Below, piece after piece: positions 35,209-44,071 of a stretch of DNA of 64,000 nucleotides. Origin of the DNA: Rhodospirillales bacterium (lineage in GTDB: Bacteria; Pseudomonadota; Alphaproteobacteria; Rhodospirillales; Casp-alpha2); assembly GCA_017640505.1 (NCBI GenBank), contig JAEPQO010000002.1, positions 62,001-126,000 on the forward strand, written 5' to 3'. A program made the translations under genes and the position numbers. The notes below the pieces were generated by a model. It was not told the DNA's origin. It saw only the letters and a program-made list of their open reading frames with translations, and made no database searches. Position 1 is the first letter of the stretch. Every line of letters begins with the position of its first letter.

Positions 35209-36891
35209 ATGTCACCACCCGATCATGCCTCAGCAGGTGCCACGGCGACGGATGCGACATTCCGTGCCGCGCTTTTGCACCTGATGGAGGACGCCTGTGC
35301 GACGCTCGATGCCGACGCCCGCATCGATGCCGTCAACGCCGGGATGGAGGAGCTTTTCGAAACCCATCAGAGCAATCTGCTGGGCCGCCGCCTGCCGGAC
35401 ATTTTCGAGACCGCCGGTGACCGGATCGAACATGCGCTCGCCGACGGCTGCGCATGGGAGGCGGAGCTCGACGCGGCAGAGGGACGCACCGTCCGCCTGC
35501 AGCTCAGCCCGACCTACGGTGATGACGGCGAGATCGCCGGCTGGGTCGCGATGGCGCGGGTGATCGATCTGATCCGCAAAGCGTCGAACGAGCTTGCCGC
35601 CAGTTACTACGACCCGCTGACGAACCTGCCGGGCCGCACGCTCGTCCTGCGCCGGCTGGCCCCGGACATGCAGCAGGCGCGCAAGGGCGAGTTGCAGGTG
35701 ACGGTGCTGTGCCTCGACCTCGACGGCTTCGACGCCGTCAACCGCGAGCACGGCCGGGCCGTCGGCGATCAGGTATTAATACAGACGGCGCGCCGCATCG
35801 GCCGCAGCATGCGGGCGTCGAACATCGTCGGCCGCCTGCAGGAGGACATGTTCGTCGTCGCCATTTCCGACATGCGCTCGCACGAACAGATCAACGCGGT
35901 CGCGCAACGGCTGATCGCCGCCGTCGCGGTCCCGTTCCAGGTCAAGGGCGTGCGCGAACCCGTGCTGCTGACGGCCAGCGTCGGCATCGCCATCGCGCCC
36001 GAGAACGCGACCGACGGCGACGTGTTGCTGGGCGATGCCCAGGCCGCGGTCGACCTTGCCAAGCAGACCGGCACCGGCACCTATCAGTTCTATTCCAACG
36101 CCACCGGCGGCGAAGCGCGGGAGCGCCGCTCGCGCGTCAACAGGCTGCGCCGCGCTATCGACGACGGGCAGATGCAGCTCAGGTATCAGCCCAAGGTCTC
36201 GCTGGCATCGGGCGAAATCGTCGCCGCCGAGGCCCTGGTCCGCTGGCAGGACCCGGACTCCGGCCTCATCATGCCGGCCGATTTCATCCCGCTCGCCGAG
36301 GACGCCGGCCTGATCGACCCGCTCGGCCGCAAGGTCCTGATCGAGGCATGCACGACGCTGGCCCGGTGGAAGAAGAACGGCATGCCGTTCCTGCGCGTCG
36401 CGGTCAACGTGTCGGCGCGCGAAATCGCGCGGACGTCGTTTTACGACGACCTCGTGACGATCCTCCGCAACACCGGGATCGAGCCGGATTCGCTCGAACT
36501 CGAGATCACCGAAAGCGCGGTCATGGAAGGCGCCGAGGAGGTGATCCGCTCGCTCCGTGAAATCCGCGAGCTCGGCGTCCACCTGACGGCCGACGATTTC
36601 GGCACCGGCTACGCGTCGCTCAGCTACCTGCGCAACTTCCCGCTCGACGGCATCAAGATCGACACCACCTTCGTCAGCGACATCGTCCCGGGCGGCGGCG
36701 GCCTCGCGTCCGCGGTCATCGCGGTGGGGCACTGCCTCGATATGAACGTGGTCGCCGAGGGCGTGGAAACCGAGGACCAACTCGCGTTCCTGCGCTGGCG
36801 TGACTGCGACGAGGTGCAGGGCTACCTGATCGCCGAGGCCCTGACGGCGGAAGATTTCGTCGCCATGGTCGAAAAGGGACCGGTGCTTTAG
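35209..36891 (+). CDS. PAS-GGDEF-EAL protein, probable c-di-GMP phosphodiesterase
   Basis: 560 residues from the ATG at 35209, preceded by CAGGAAAC; a TTG at 35173 would add 12 residues. Order: PAS-like domain (about 10-130), GGDEF-type domain (about 140-290) and EAL domain (about 305-560). The GGDEF site is lost: the equivalent segment reads GRLQEDMFVV. The EAL site is kept: AAEALVRWQDP, NVSAREIAR, DDFGTGYASLSYL, EGVET. The expected protein is a soluble cytoplasmic phosphodiesterase whose degenerate GGDEF domain is regulatory. In the KIDxxFV motif the residues are IDTTFV. It has no evident partner; a palindromic repeat lies 12 bases after its stop. Confidence 0.9.
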   Translation: MSPPDHASAGATATDATFRAALLHLMEDACATLDADARIDAVNAGMEELFETHQSNLLGRRLPDIFETAGDRIEHALADGCAWEAELDAAEGRTVRLQLSPTYGDDGEIAGWVAMARVIDLIRKASNELAASYYDPLTNLPGRTLVLRRLAPDMQQARKGELQVTVLCLDLDGFDAVNREHGRAVGDQVLIQTARRIGRSMRASNIVGRLQEDMFVVAISDMRSHEQINAVAQRLIAAVAVPFQVKGVREPVLLTASVGIAIAPENATDGDVLLGDAQAAVDLAKQTGTGTYQFYSNATGGEARERRSRVNRLRRAIDDGQMQLRYQPKVSLASGEIVAAEALVRWQDPDSGLIMPADFIPLAEDAGLIDPLGRKVLIEACTTLARWKKNGMPFLRVAVNVSAREIARTSFYDDLVTILRNTGIEPDSLELEITESAVMEGAEEVIRSLREIRELGVHLTADDFGTGYASLSYLRNFPLDGIKIDTTFVSDIVPGGGGLASAVIAVGHCLDMNVVAEGVETEDQLAFLRWRDCDEVQGYLIAEALTAEDFVAMVEKGPVL

Positions 36892-36903
36892 GGGTCTGGA
36901 CAG

Positions 36904-37012
36904 CCCCTCATCCTGTCCTTCTCCAAAGGGAGAAGGGACCATCGTACAAATGATGCGGTTATCTCCCTCTCCTCGGGGAGAGGGTGGCGAGCGTAGCGAG
37001 CCGGGTGAGGGG
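36904..37012. repeat. Long palindromic intergenic repeat, copy 1
   Basis: The element starts CCCCTCATCCTGTCC and ends GCCGGGTGAGGGG, so its ends are inverted complements, and it contains two inner hairpins with CTTCTCC/GGGAGAAG and CCCTCTCC/GGGAGAGGG stems. It shares ends and core with the element at 45709-45837. Together with the remnant and inverted repeat listed next it fills the 305-base stretch between the EAL gene and the 84-residue gene; nothing else is seen there. Confidence 0.75.
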
Positions 37013-37022
37013 CTACTTGCCC

Positions 37023-37071
37023 CCGGTCCCATCCAGCGGTTGATCTCTTCGTGTTCGATGCCGAGACGGTT
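37023..37071 (-). pseudogene. Remnant of a ubiX-like 3' end
   Basis: On the minus strand this stretch encodes GIEHEEINRWMGP, the C-terminus of UbiX, and matches the true ubiX end at 37457-37505 with only three differences over 42 bases. All three are synonymous. It lies between the palindromic repeat at 36904-37012 and another GCCGGGTGAGGG repeat end at about 37077, with no start or upstream UbiX sequence. It is a fragment, not a gene. Confidence 0.65.
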
Positions 37072-37107
37072 CGGCGTGCCGGGTGAGGGACCAGACTCGC
37101 TCGATAT

Positions 37108-37138
37108 TACCGCGCGCCAGAAAATTACAGGCGCGGTA
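37108..37138. promoter_or_regulatory. Inverted repeat upstream of the 84-residue gene
   Basis: TACCGCGC at 37108-37115 and GCGCGGTA at 37131-37138 form a perfect 8-base inverted repeat around a 15-base AT-richer centre. It ends 58 bases before the ATG at 37197 and could be an operator. No regulator can be assigned. Confidence 0.3.
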
Positions 37139-37196
37139 TGTTGAATTCCCCGAAATTGGGCATACTGTAACGGTACGTTTATCGGGGAGATCGACA

Positions 37197-37451
37197 ATGT
37201 CATTACATGAACTGGCGGACGACACGGCGCGCGACGTTCTTGAAAAACTGGGCCACGGGACGGATCAGCTGGCCGACGTGTCGCAGATTATCGAAGCGGC
37301 CCTCGAGAAATCCATTCGCAGCACCAAGGAAGGCTGCATCGACGCGGTCAATATCTGCTGCAGCGCCGATCAGGATTTGGCGCACAAAATCGCCGAACAA
37401 CTGCGGCTAAAAGAAAGAGCGCTGATCGCCAACCTCTCCAGCCTACGCTGA
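37197..37451 (+). CDS. Small helical protein of unknown function, 84 residues
   Basis: The ATG at 37197 is preceded by CGGGGAGA, a good ribosome site, which decides the start; the longer in-frame reading upstream covers repeat sequence. The product is soluble and mostly helical (LHELADDTARDVLEKLGHGT and IAEQLRLKERALIANLSSLR), with a vicinal Cys pair in AVNICCSAD. It converges on ubiX with a 9-base overlap of the two genes. Codon use is normal for the genome. No family recognised. Confidence 0.6.
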   Translation: MSLHELADDTARDVLEKLGHGTDQLADVSQIIEAALEKSIRSTKEGCIDAVNICCSADQDLAHKIAEQLRLKERALIANLSSLR

Positions 37452-38030
37452 GGTATCCGGCCCCATCCAGCGGTTGATTTCCTCGTGTTCGATGCCGAAC
37501 AGGTCGAGGGCGCGGCCGACGCTCTGACGCACCAGCTCCTCGATGCTTTTCGGTTTCGCATAGAACGCCGGCATCGGCGGGAAGATGATTGCACCGGCAT
37601 CGGTGGCGCGGCGCATCAGGTCGATATGGCCGGCGTGATAGGGCGTTTCCCGCACCATCAGCACGAGGCGGCGGCGTTCTTTCAGGGTGACGTCGGCGGC
37701 GCGGATGATCAGGTTGTCGGCATAGGAACTGGCGATCCCGGACAGTGTCTTGATGGAACACGGCGCGATCAGCATGCCGCGTGTCCGGTACGACCCGCTG
37801 GAAACGCAGGCTGCCTGGTCCTTGTTGGAGTGCACCATCTCGGCCAGCGCCTTGACCTCGTCGACGCTGACGTCGGTCTCGATCTCGATGGTGCGGCGTG
37901 CGACCTCGGACAGGATCAGGTGCGCCGGCTGGCCGATGGTCTTGAGCAGGCGCAGTGTCTCGATGCCGTAGATGGCGCCGGACGCGCCTGTCATTGCGAT
38001 AAGGATCGGGTCGGTCATTCGGTCGGGCAC
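37443..38030 (-). CDS. ubiX: Flavin prenyltransferase UbiX
   Basis: 195-residue enzyme that joins dimethylallyl phosphate to FMN to make prenyl-FMN, the cofactor of UbiD decarboxylases, needed in ubiquinone synthesis. The motifs ILIAMTGASGAIYGIETLRL, GSYRTRGMLIAPCSIKTLSG and LVLMVRETPYHAGHIDLMRR are typical of the family. I use the GTG at 38030 because GAGGAT lies at correct spacing before it, while the ATG at 38018 has none. A second, partial copy of its 3' end lies at 37023-37071. No ubiD gene is nearby. Confidence 0.95.
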   Translation of the reverse strand: MPDRMTDPILIAMTGASGAIYGIETLRLLKTIGQPAHLILSEVARRTIEIETDVSVDEVKALAEMVHSNKDQAACVSSGSYRTRGMLIAPCSIKTLSGIASSYADNLIIRAADVTLKERRRLVLMVRETPYHAGHIDLMRRATDAGAIIFPPMPAFYAKPKSIEELVRQSVGRALDLFGIEHEEINRWMGPDTSA

Positions 38031-38162
38031 TCTTTATCCTCTTCCGGAAGGGGGACTGTAACCGTAAGATACGGGGAACGCACGATTTTGGAGCACCGCG
38101 TGGACAAATTTCCCGCTGCCAGCACTTGTTGTCTGATCCCGGTCCGCGCGGTATAGAGAGGG

Positions 38163-38663
38163 ATGATCATCAAGCTGCCTGTACTGGGAATTGTCCTGCT
38201 GGGCGTGGCTGCGTGCAGCGGCGCACCGGCTTATGTCGACAAGCCCTACGAGATCAACCGGGAAAACGCGGATTTCCCCGAAGGCCCGCCCATCGTCCAC
38301 GGATCGCAGGTGACGATCTGTTACAAGAAATCCGGCACGACCCCGGCGCAAATCCGGGCACTGGCCGAGGAAGAGTGCGCCCGCGGCAATCTGAACGCCA
38401 CATTCACCGAGCAGACGTACAGTCTCTGCCCGTTGCTGACGCCGACCGCCGCCGTTTTCAGTTGCACCGAAACCGTTGCCGGTGGCCGGCGCACGACGAC
38501 GGGCGCGGGCGCAGCGGCCACGGCGGCGCCGCTCTTCGAAGCGCCGCGGCCGGCGGGGCTGGGGCGTTCATTCGGCGCCATTGGCGCGGCCGACGTATCG
38601 ACCACGGCGAAAAGCCAGCCGTTTCCGAAATACCTTTTCAACAGTCCTCAGCCGGAACGCTGA
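38163..38663 (+). CDS. Putative lipoprotein, 166 residues
   Basis: The N-terminus LPVLGIVLLGVAACSGAPAY is a lipoprotein signal with lipobox GVAAC, so the mature protein should be anchored by its Cys. A short conserved-looking part (VTICYKKSGTTPAQIRALAE) contains four further Cys spread over 70 residues. The C-terminal third is low-complexity Ala/Thr/Gly/Pro. No family recognised. It stands alone between divergent ubiX and the hydrolase gene that starts 26 bases after its stop. Confidence 0.68.
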   Translation: MIIKLPVLGIVLLGVAACSGAPAYVDKPYEINRENADFPEGPPIVHGSQVTICYKKSGTTPAQIRALAEEECARGNLNATFTEQTYSLCPLLTPTAAVFSCTETVAGGRRTTTGAGAAATAAPLFEAPRPAGLGRSFGAIGAADVSTTAKSQPFPKYLFNSPQPER

Positions 38664-38689
38664 CGGCCTGACGTCGACGGGATCCTTAC

Positions 38690-39499
38690 ATGCTCCAAGT
38701 CATTCTGGCGGTGGCGGGTGTGTATTCGCTGATGTTGCTGTCGCTGTTCGTGTTTCAGCGCAACCTCATGTACCACACCGACTCGCCGCCCGTGCCCGTG
38801 CAGCAGTCGCTGGTGCCGCACGCCGAGGAGCGTTTCGTCGAGAGCGGCCCCGGAATCCGGGTCCGGTCCTGGTATCTGCCGCCCGCGGGTGACAAGCCCG
38901 TTATCGTGCTCTTTCACGGCAATGCCGGCACCATCGCGGATCGCGATTTCAAGGCCGCGCCCTGGCACGACGCCGGATACGGCGTGTGGCTGTCGGGCTA
39001 CCGCGGCTTCGGCGGCAATGCCGGCAGTCCGACGGAGCAGGGTCTGTATGACGATGCCCGCGCCGTCATCGGCGCACTGTCAAAGGATGGCATCGCCCCC
39101 GGACGGATCGTCCTTTACGGCGAATCGCTCGGGTCCGGGATCGCCACGCAGATGGCGTTCGAACTGGCACGCGCCGGGACGCCGGCCAAGGCCCTGGTTC
39201 TCGAGGCGCCGTTTTCCTCCATGGGGGCTGCCGCGCAGGACCGGTATTTTTATGTGCCCGCCCGGATGCTGGTCCGGGACAAGTACGAAAATATCGCCAA
39301 GATCGCGGCCATCGACGCGCCGCTGTTCATCATGCACGGCGACGATGACCGGGTGATCACCCAGTCGCACGGGCGCGCCCTGTACGCCGCCGCGAAAGAG
39401 CCGAAACGCGCGCTGTGGATCGACGGCGGCGGTCATACCGGCCTGTTCGATCACGGCGCCGGTCAGGCGGTGATCGATTTCATCGAAGGGCTGGATTAA
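38690..39499 (+). CDS. Membrane-anchored alpha/beta hydrolase (ABHD17/Bem46-like)
   Basis: 269 residues. One N-terminal helix (VILAVAGVYSLMLLSLFVFQ) acts as anchor. The fold is shown by VIVLFHGNAGTIADR (oxyanion strand), GYRGFGGNAGSPTEQ, the nucleophile elbow LYGESLGSGIATQMA with the catalytic Ser, then the acid in IMHGDDDRVI and the His in GGGHTGLFDHG. These features match the Bem46/ABHD17 serine hydrolases, often thioesterases or lipases. The substrate is not known. It converges on pyrE; the stop codons overlap by three bases. Confidence 0.87.
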   Translation: MLQVILAVAGVYSLMLLSLFVFQRNLMYHTDSPPVPVQQSLVPHAEERFVESGPGIRVRSWYLPPAGDKPVIVLFHGNAGTIADRDFKAAPWHDAGYGVWLSGYRGFGGNAGSPTEQGLYDDARAVIGALSKDGIAPGRIVLYGESLGSGIATQMAFELARAGTPAKALVLEAPFSSMGAAAQDRYFYVPARMLVRDKYENIAKIAAIDAPLFIMHGDDDRVITQSHGRALYAAAKEPKRALWIDGGGHTGLFDHGAGQAVIDFIEGLD

Positions 39500-40182
39500 A
39501 GCTTGTCGCGTCCGCTGTGGTCCGCCGACCACTTGATCGGATCGTCGAGGAACGCGCGCACGCCGTCGAGGCTTTCCTGCGGGAAATCGCCGCCGTTGGT
39601 GGCTTCGGCCAGCACGTCCTGCCACGTCGCCAGGTAGTGCAGCTTGACGCCCATGCCCGCGAAGGTTTCCTCGGCGCCCGGGAAGGCGCCATAGAAAAAG
39701 ACCACGAAGATGTCTTCGACCGTGGCACCGGCGTCGCGCAGCGCATTGACGAAGTTCACTTTCGATCCGCCGTCGGTCGCCAGGTCCTCGACCAGGATGA
39801 CTTTCGCGCCTTCCGGCATCGACCCTTCGATCTGTGCACCGCGGCCGAACCCCTTGGGTTTCTTGCGCACGTACAGCATCGGTTTGGAGAGGCTTTCCGA
39901 CAGCCAAGATGAATAGGGAATGCCGGCCGTTTCGCCGCCGGCCATGAAATCGACGCTCGACATGTCGATGCCTTCCGACAGCATTTCGGCGCCCATCTCG
40001 ATGATGCGGCGACGGGCATCAAGGAACGAGATCACCCAGCGGCAGTCGATGTAGACCGGGCTCGCCCAGCCTGCCGTCAGCATGTAGGGTTCCTGCGGGC
40101 GGAAGTTGACGGCCTTGATATCGAGCAGAAGACGCGCCGTTTCCATGCCGCGCGCGGTGGTTTGGGTGATTGAGTCAGACAT
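39496..40182 (-). CDS. pyrE: Orotate phosphoribosyltransferase
   Basis: 228 residues from the ATG at 40182; the in-frame extension upstream runs into the divergent gap and is not favoured. PyrE converts orotate and PRPP to orotidine 5'-phosphate in pyrimidine synthesis. The N-terminal part (NFRPQEPYMLTAGWASPVYI) binds orotate, the central KPMLYVRKKPKGFGRGAQIE supplies the mobile loop lysines, and VILVEDLATDGGSKVNFV is the PRPP-binding motif. Length is normal for the alphaproteobacterial type. It is divergent from the TPR-sulfotransferase gene, with 126 bases between starts. Confidence 0.95.
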   Translation of the reverse strand: MSDSITQTTARGMETARLLLDIKAVNFRPQEPYMLTAGWASPVYIDCRWVISFLDARRRIIEMGAEMLSEGIDMSSVDFMAGGETAGIPYSSWLSESLSKPMLYVRKKPKGFGRGAQIEGSMPEGAKVILVEDLATDGGSKVNFVNALRDAGATVEDIFVVFFYGAFPGAEETFAGMGVKLHYLATWQDVLAEATNGGDFPQESLDGVRAFLDDPIKWSADHSGRDKL

Positions 40183-40308
40183 GCTTTTTCCGTTCCAAGG
40201 GGCGAGGTGTTCGTGCACCGGTTTTAAGCGGTTCCGCCCGAGAAGACAATCTGGCGTTGACTTGTCTGTGGCGTCACGCCATCCCACTTATCAGACCGGG
40301 AGAACACG

Positions 40309-42318
40309 ATGAACCGCCACGAACGACGCCGACAGGAAAGCCTTGGTATCGGCGGCGCAGAGCCGTCGGACGCGAAAGCGGTGAACGCCGCCAAGGCGCG
40401 TGTCCGCGCGGCGGAGAAAAAGCTCGACACGGGCGACGTCGCCGGTGCCATGGCCACGCTCAAGGAAGCCCAGGCACTGGACCCCAAGAACGCGCGGGCC
40501 TGGTTCCTGACGGCGATGCTGGACCTCAACGCCGGGCGGATCACCGAGGCGGGCGACGCAATCCTCAAGGCGTCGCTGCTGGACGAGGAAGACATCAACA
40601 TCCACGCCAACTGCGCGGCGATCATGAACCTGTGCGGGCGGCCTATGGAGGCCGAGGCGTCGGCGCGCTTCGTGCTGGAACGCATGCCGGACATGCCCGA
40701 GGCGCACTGCAACCTGGGCGTGGCGCTGGAAGCCCAGGGCAAGGTGGCCGATGCCCGCGAGGCCCTGAGCAAAGCCATCGATCTCCGGCCCGGTTATCCG
40801 GACGCATTGATCTCGCTGGGCAATCTCTGGTTCCGGGCGGGCGATTACGTGTCCGCGGCCGAGAGTTTTGCCGCCGCCGTGCAGTCGCGTCCCGAGAACG
40901 TCATGGCCAAGACCAACCTTGCCGTGGCGCTCAGGCATCTGGGCGAGCTGGCAGCGGCCGAACAGCAGTGCCTGGAAGCGATCAGCCTCGACCAGGGCTA
41001 TGCCGAGGCGCACAACGCGCTCGGCAACGTGCGACTGCAGCTGGGCGACGTGCCGGGGGCCGTGCGGGCGTTCGAGGATGCGGTCCGCAGGCGCGAAGCC
41101 TACCCGGAAGCGCGCGCCAACCTGGCCGGCGCCAAGTTCAAGGCGGGCGATTTCGAAGGCGCCGAGGCGGCCTATCAGGACGTGCTGGAGCGTCATCCGG
41201 AGTTTGCCGAGGCGGCGCTCGGTCTCGGCGTGGTGCTGCTCGCCGAGGGCCGTGTCGAGGAGGCCGAGCGGCGCTTCCGCCGTGCCGTTGAAATCCGCCC
41301 TGCGCTGGGCGAGGCATGGATGAACATCGCCGATGCCCGGGGCGCGGATATTGGCGATGAGGACCTCAAGGTGCTGCGGGAGCGGGCGGCGGACTCGCGC
41401 CTTGCCGAGGAAGACCGCATTGCCTTCCTGTTCGCGCTCGGCGCGGCGGAGGATGCGAAAGGCAACTATGCCGCCGCGATGGAGGCCTACACACAGGGGA
41501 ACGAACGCCGCCGCAAGCAGGCCGAGAAGGCGGAATCCGCCTTCGATCCGGACGCCTTTGATGAAGAAATAGATAGTGTTATCAGCATATTGTCAAAAGA
41601 AGCTCTGGCATCACTCGAGCAGTTTGGCGACACCGAGGCGGAGATGATTTTCATTTGCGGCATGCCGCGGTCGGGCACCACGCTGGTCGAACAGACGCTG
41701 GCCGCACACCCCGCCGTTACCGGCGCGGGCGAGGTCGATATCCTGAGCGGTCTGCTGGACGACTATCCGGCGGACGTGCCGGACATGGACGCGGCCCGGA
41801 CCCGGCTCTTGGCAGACACCTACCTGGCACGGTTGCCGGTCGCGCCCCGTGACGGCCGCCGCGTCACCGACAAGACGCCGCAGAACGTGTTCTTCCTCGG
41901 GCTGATTCAGGCCCTTTTCCCCAACGCAAAGATCGTGCATTGCCGCCGCGATGCGAACGACGTGGCGCTCTCCAACTATTTCCAGAACTTCAAGGCGGGC
42001 GGCCTCGACTGGTCGACCCGGCTCGACGACATCCGCCGCTATGCCGCCGCCGAGGACCGGATCATGGCGCATTGGCGGGACACACTCTCGATCGGCATTC
42101 ACGAGGTGGCCTACGAAGACATGGTCGCCAACCCGGAAGGCGAAGCGCGGAAGCTGCTCGAGTTCTGCGGGCTCGACTGGGACGACGCGGTGGCGCGGCC
42201 GCACGAGGCCACCGGCACGGTGCTGACGGCATCGAACTGGCAGGTGCGCAAACCGGTCTACAACACGTCCGTCGGCCGCTGGCAGCACTACAAGGATCTA
42301 CCAGGGGCTGGCGGGTGA
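40309..42318 (+). CDS. TPR-repeat sulfotransferase
   Basis: 669 residues. The ATG is preceded by GGGAGAAC. Residues from about 20 to 390 are tandem tetratricopeptide repeats (for example AHNALGNVRLQLGDVPGAV and MAKTNLAVALRHLGELAAAE). The C-terminal domain is a PAPS-dependent sulfotransferase: EMIFICGMPRSGTTLVEQTL is the 5'-phosphosulfate loop and VHCRRDANDVALSNYFQNF the 3'-phosphate site. This TPR-sulfotransferase architecture is common in alphaproteobacteria and is thought to modify proteins or glycans. Its stop overlaps the ELM1-family gene (GTGA), so they form an operon. A codon-use dip around 41560-41615 marks the domain boundary. Confidence 0.9.
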   Translation: MNRHERRRQESLGIGGAEPSDAKAVNAAKARVRAAEKKLDTGDVAGAMATLKEAQALDPKNARAWFLTAMLDLNAGRITEAGDAILKASLLDEEDINIHANCAAIMNLCGRPMEAEASARFVLERMPDMPEAHCNLGVALEAQGKVADAREALSKAIDLRPGYPDALISLGNLWFRAGDYVSAAESFAAAVQSRPENVMAKTNLAVALRHLGELAAAEQQCLEAISLDQGYAEAHNALGNVRLQLGDVPGAVRAFEDAVRRREAYPEARANLAGAKFKAGDFEGAEAAYQDVLERHPEFAEAALGLGVVLLAEGRVEEAERRFRRAVEIRPALGEAWMNIADARGADIGDEDLKVLRERAADSRLAEEDRIAFLFALGAAEDAKGNYAAAMEAYTQGNERRRKQAEKAESAFDPDAFDEEIDSVISILSKEALASLEQFGDTEAEMIFICGMPRSGTTLVEQTLAAHPAVTGAGEVDILSGLLDDYPADVPDMDAARTRLLADTYLARLPVAPRDGRRVTDKTPQNVFFLGLIQALFPNAKIVHCRRDANDVALSNYFQNFKAGGLDWSTRLDDIRRYAAAEDRIMAHWRDTLSIGIHEVAYEDMVANPEGEARKLLEFCGLDWDDAVARPHEATGTVLTASNWQVRKPVYNTSVGRWQHYKDLPGAGG

Positions 42319-43283
42319 CGGCCGAGGGCGATATCTGGGTCCTGCTCGACGACCGCGCCGGCAACCGGTCGCAGGCGCTGGGTGTCGCCGAACGCCTCGC
42401 GCTGCCGTTCCGGGAAATGGAAATCCGCTATGCCATGATGGCGCGGCTGCCGAACGTGGTGCTGGGGGCCTCGGTTTCGGGCCTCGACGCGTCTTCCAAG
42501 GCATCGCTGCATGCGCCGTGGCCCAAGCTGGTGATCGCCGCCGGCCGGCGTACGGCGCCGGTGGCGCGCTGGATCAAGAAACAGAGCAGCGATACGGCCA
42601 AGATCGTGCAGATCATGGACCCCGGCAGCGGCGATGCGTCGTTCGACCTGATTTGCCGCCCGGCGCACGACGGTATTGCCGGTGCGGCACCGAATGTCAT
42701 GACCATTCCGGCGGCGCCGCACCGCATGAGCGCCGATGCGCTGGCCCGTGCGCGCAACGACTGGCATGCGCAGGTCGACGGCCTGCCGGCGCCACGGATC
42801 GCGCTGCTGATCGGCGGCTCGACCCGAAAGCATACCTTCACGCCCGCCATGGGGCATACCCTCGCCCAGGCGGCCAGCGATGCGGCGTCGGCGCTCGGCG
42901 GCAGCCTGATGGTGACCACCAGCCGCCGCACCGGCGATGCGATCGATGCGATCCAGCACGAACTCAAGGCGCCGCACCGGCTCTATCATTGGGACCAGGG
43001 CGGCGAGAACCCGTATCCCGGCTTTTTGGCCCTGGCCGATGCAGTGATCGTCACGGGCGAAAGTGTGTCCATGTGTTCGGAAGCGGTGGCGACGGGAAAG
43101 CCGGTTTACATCGCCGCGCCCGCCGGGCTGATCTCGGCCAAGCACGCGCGGCTGCACGACGCGCTCTGCCGGGGCGGGCATGCGCGCATCTTCGACGGCC
43201 GTGTCCAGCTCGACTGGACGCCCCAGCCGCTGGACGTCGCCGCGGCGATCGCCGCCGCCATCCGTGAGCGCGGGTTCGTCTGA
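42315..43283 (+). CDS. ELM1-family (DUF1022) glycosyltransferase-like protein
   Basis: 322 residues from the GTG at 42315, which overlaps the sulfotransferase stop by four bases; the longer in-frame reading upstream lies inside that gene. The protein resembles the mitochondrial-fission ELM1 family: IWVLLDDRAGNRSQALGVAE at the N-terminus, GRRTAPVARWIKKQS, ALLIGGSTRKHTF and the GT-B-like DAVIVTGESVSMCSEAVATG near the C-terminus. The last motif resembles donor-sugar binding in GT-B glycosyltransferases. The bacterial role is unknown; linkage to a sulfotransferase suggests envelope or glycan modification. Confidence 0.88.
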   Translation: MTAEGDIWVLLDDRAGNRSQALGVAERLALPFREMEIRYAMMARLPNVVLGASVSGLDASSKASLHAPWPKLVIAAGRRTAPVARWIKKQSSDTAKIVQIMDPGSGDASFDLICRPAHDGIAGAAPNVMTIPAAPHRMSADALARARNDWHAQVDGLPAPRIALLIGGSTRKHTFTPAMGHTLAQAASDAASALGGSLMVTTSRRTGDAIDAIQHELKAPHRLYHWDQGGENPYPGFLALADAVIVTGESVSMCSEAVATGKPVYIAAPAGLISAKHARLHDALCRGGHARIFDGRVQLDWTPQPLDVAAAIAAAIRERGFV

Positions 43284-44068
43284 TGCCGGATCTCTGCGCC
43301 AACCTGATGTACCTGTTCACCGAGCTGCCGCTGATGCAGCGCTTCGCGGCGGCCAAGCGCGCCGGTTTCGATCTGGTCGAATACCAGTTTCCCTACGGTG
43401 AAGACGCGACGGACCTGCGCTGGGCGATGGACGAGGCCGGGGTGCGGATGCGCCTGATCAATACGCCGCCCGGCAACACCGAGCAGGGCGAACGGGGCCT
43501 AGCCGCGCTGGCCGACCGGGAAGACGCATTCAGCGACAGTTTCCTGCTGGCGCTGTCGTATGCGCGCGAACTCGGCTGTCCGCTGATTCACGTCATGGCC
43601 GGGATCGTGCCGGACGAAGAGCAGGATTTCGCGACGCACGTCTATGCCGAAAACCTGCGCGTTGCGGCGCGTCTCGCGGAAGCGGCAGGCGTCGGCATCG
43701 TCATCGAGCCGATCAACGGACAGGACTTGCCCGGCTACCTGCTGCAGCGGACGGCGCAGGCACGCGCCATCATCGCCATGGTCGGCGAGCCCAACCTGGG
43801 CCTGCAGTACGATACCTATCATGCGCTGATGAACGGCGAGGATCCGGCGGAAGGGCTGCGCGCCAATCTCGACCTCATCCGGCATATCCAGATCGCGGGT
43901 TTTCCCGGGCGCCACGAGCCGATCGCGGACGGCGGCTACGACATCGGCAGCTTCATCGAGCTTTGCGACATGCTGGGCTACGCGGGCGCCATCGGCTGCG
44001 AGTACAATCCGGCAAACGGCACCGAGGCGGGGCTTTCGTGGGCCAGCCGTTACGGGATCGGCGTCTGA
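43283..44068 (+). CDS. Hydroxypyruvate isomerase family protein (TIM barrel)
   Basis: 261 residues, starting at a TGATG overlap with the ELM1-family gene. It has the sugar-isomerase-like barrel of Hyi/OtnI: LCANLMYLFTELPLMQRFAA at the start, VIEPINGQDLPGYLL (catalytic Glu), LQYDTYHALMNGED, and IGCEYNPANGTEAGLSW (second catalytic Glu). The enzyme would interconvert hydroxypyruvate and tartronate semialdehyde, or 2-oxo-tetronate and its isomer. Its operon with sulfotransferase and ELM1 genes gives no metabolic hint. It converges on the FAH-family gene with 3 bases between stops. Confidence 0.88.
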   Translation: MPDLCANLMYLFTELPLMQRFAAAKRAGFDLVEYQFPYGEDATDLRWAMDEAGVRMRLINTPPGNTEQGERGLAALADREDAFSDSFLLALSYARELGCPLIHVMAGIVPDEEQDFATHVYAENLRVAARLAEAAGVGIVIEPINGQDLPGYLLQRTAQARAIIAMVGEPNLGLQYDTYHALMNGEDPAEGLRANLDLIRHIQIAGFPGRHEPIADGGYDIGSFIELCDMLGYAGAIGCEYNPANGTEAGLSWASRYGIGV

Positions 44069-44071
44069 GAC

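Noticed and set aside
35776-37203. Long minus-strand frame opposite the EAL gene that ends in a UbiX-like piece
   Set aside because: Most is antisense to the EAL gene; only the UbiX remnant at 37023-37071 is meaningful and is reported separately.
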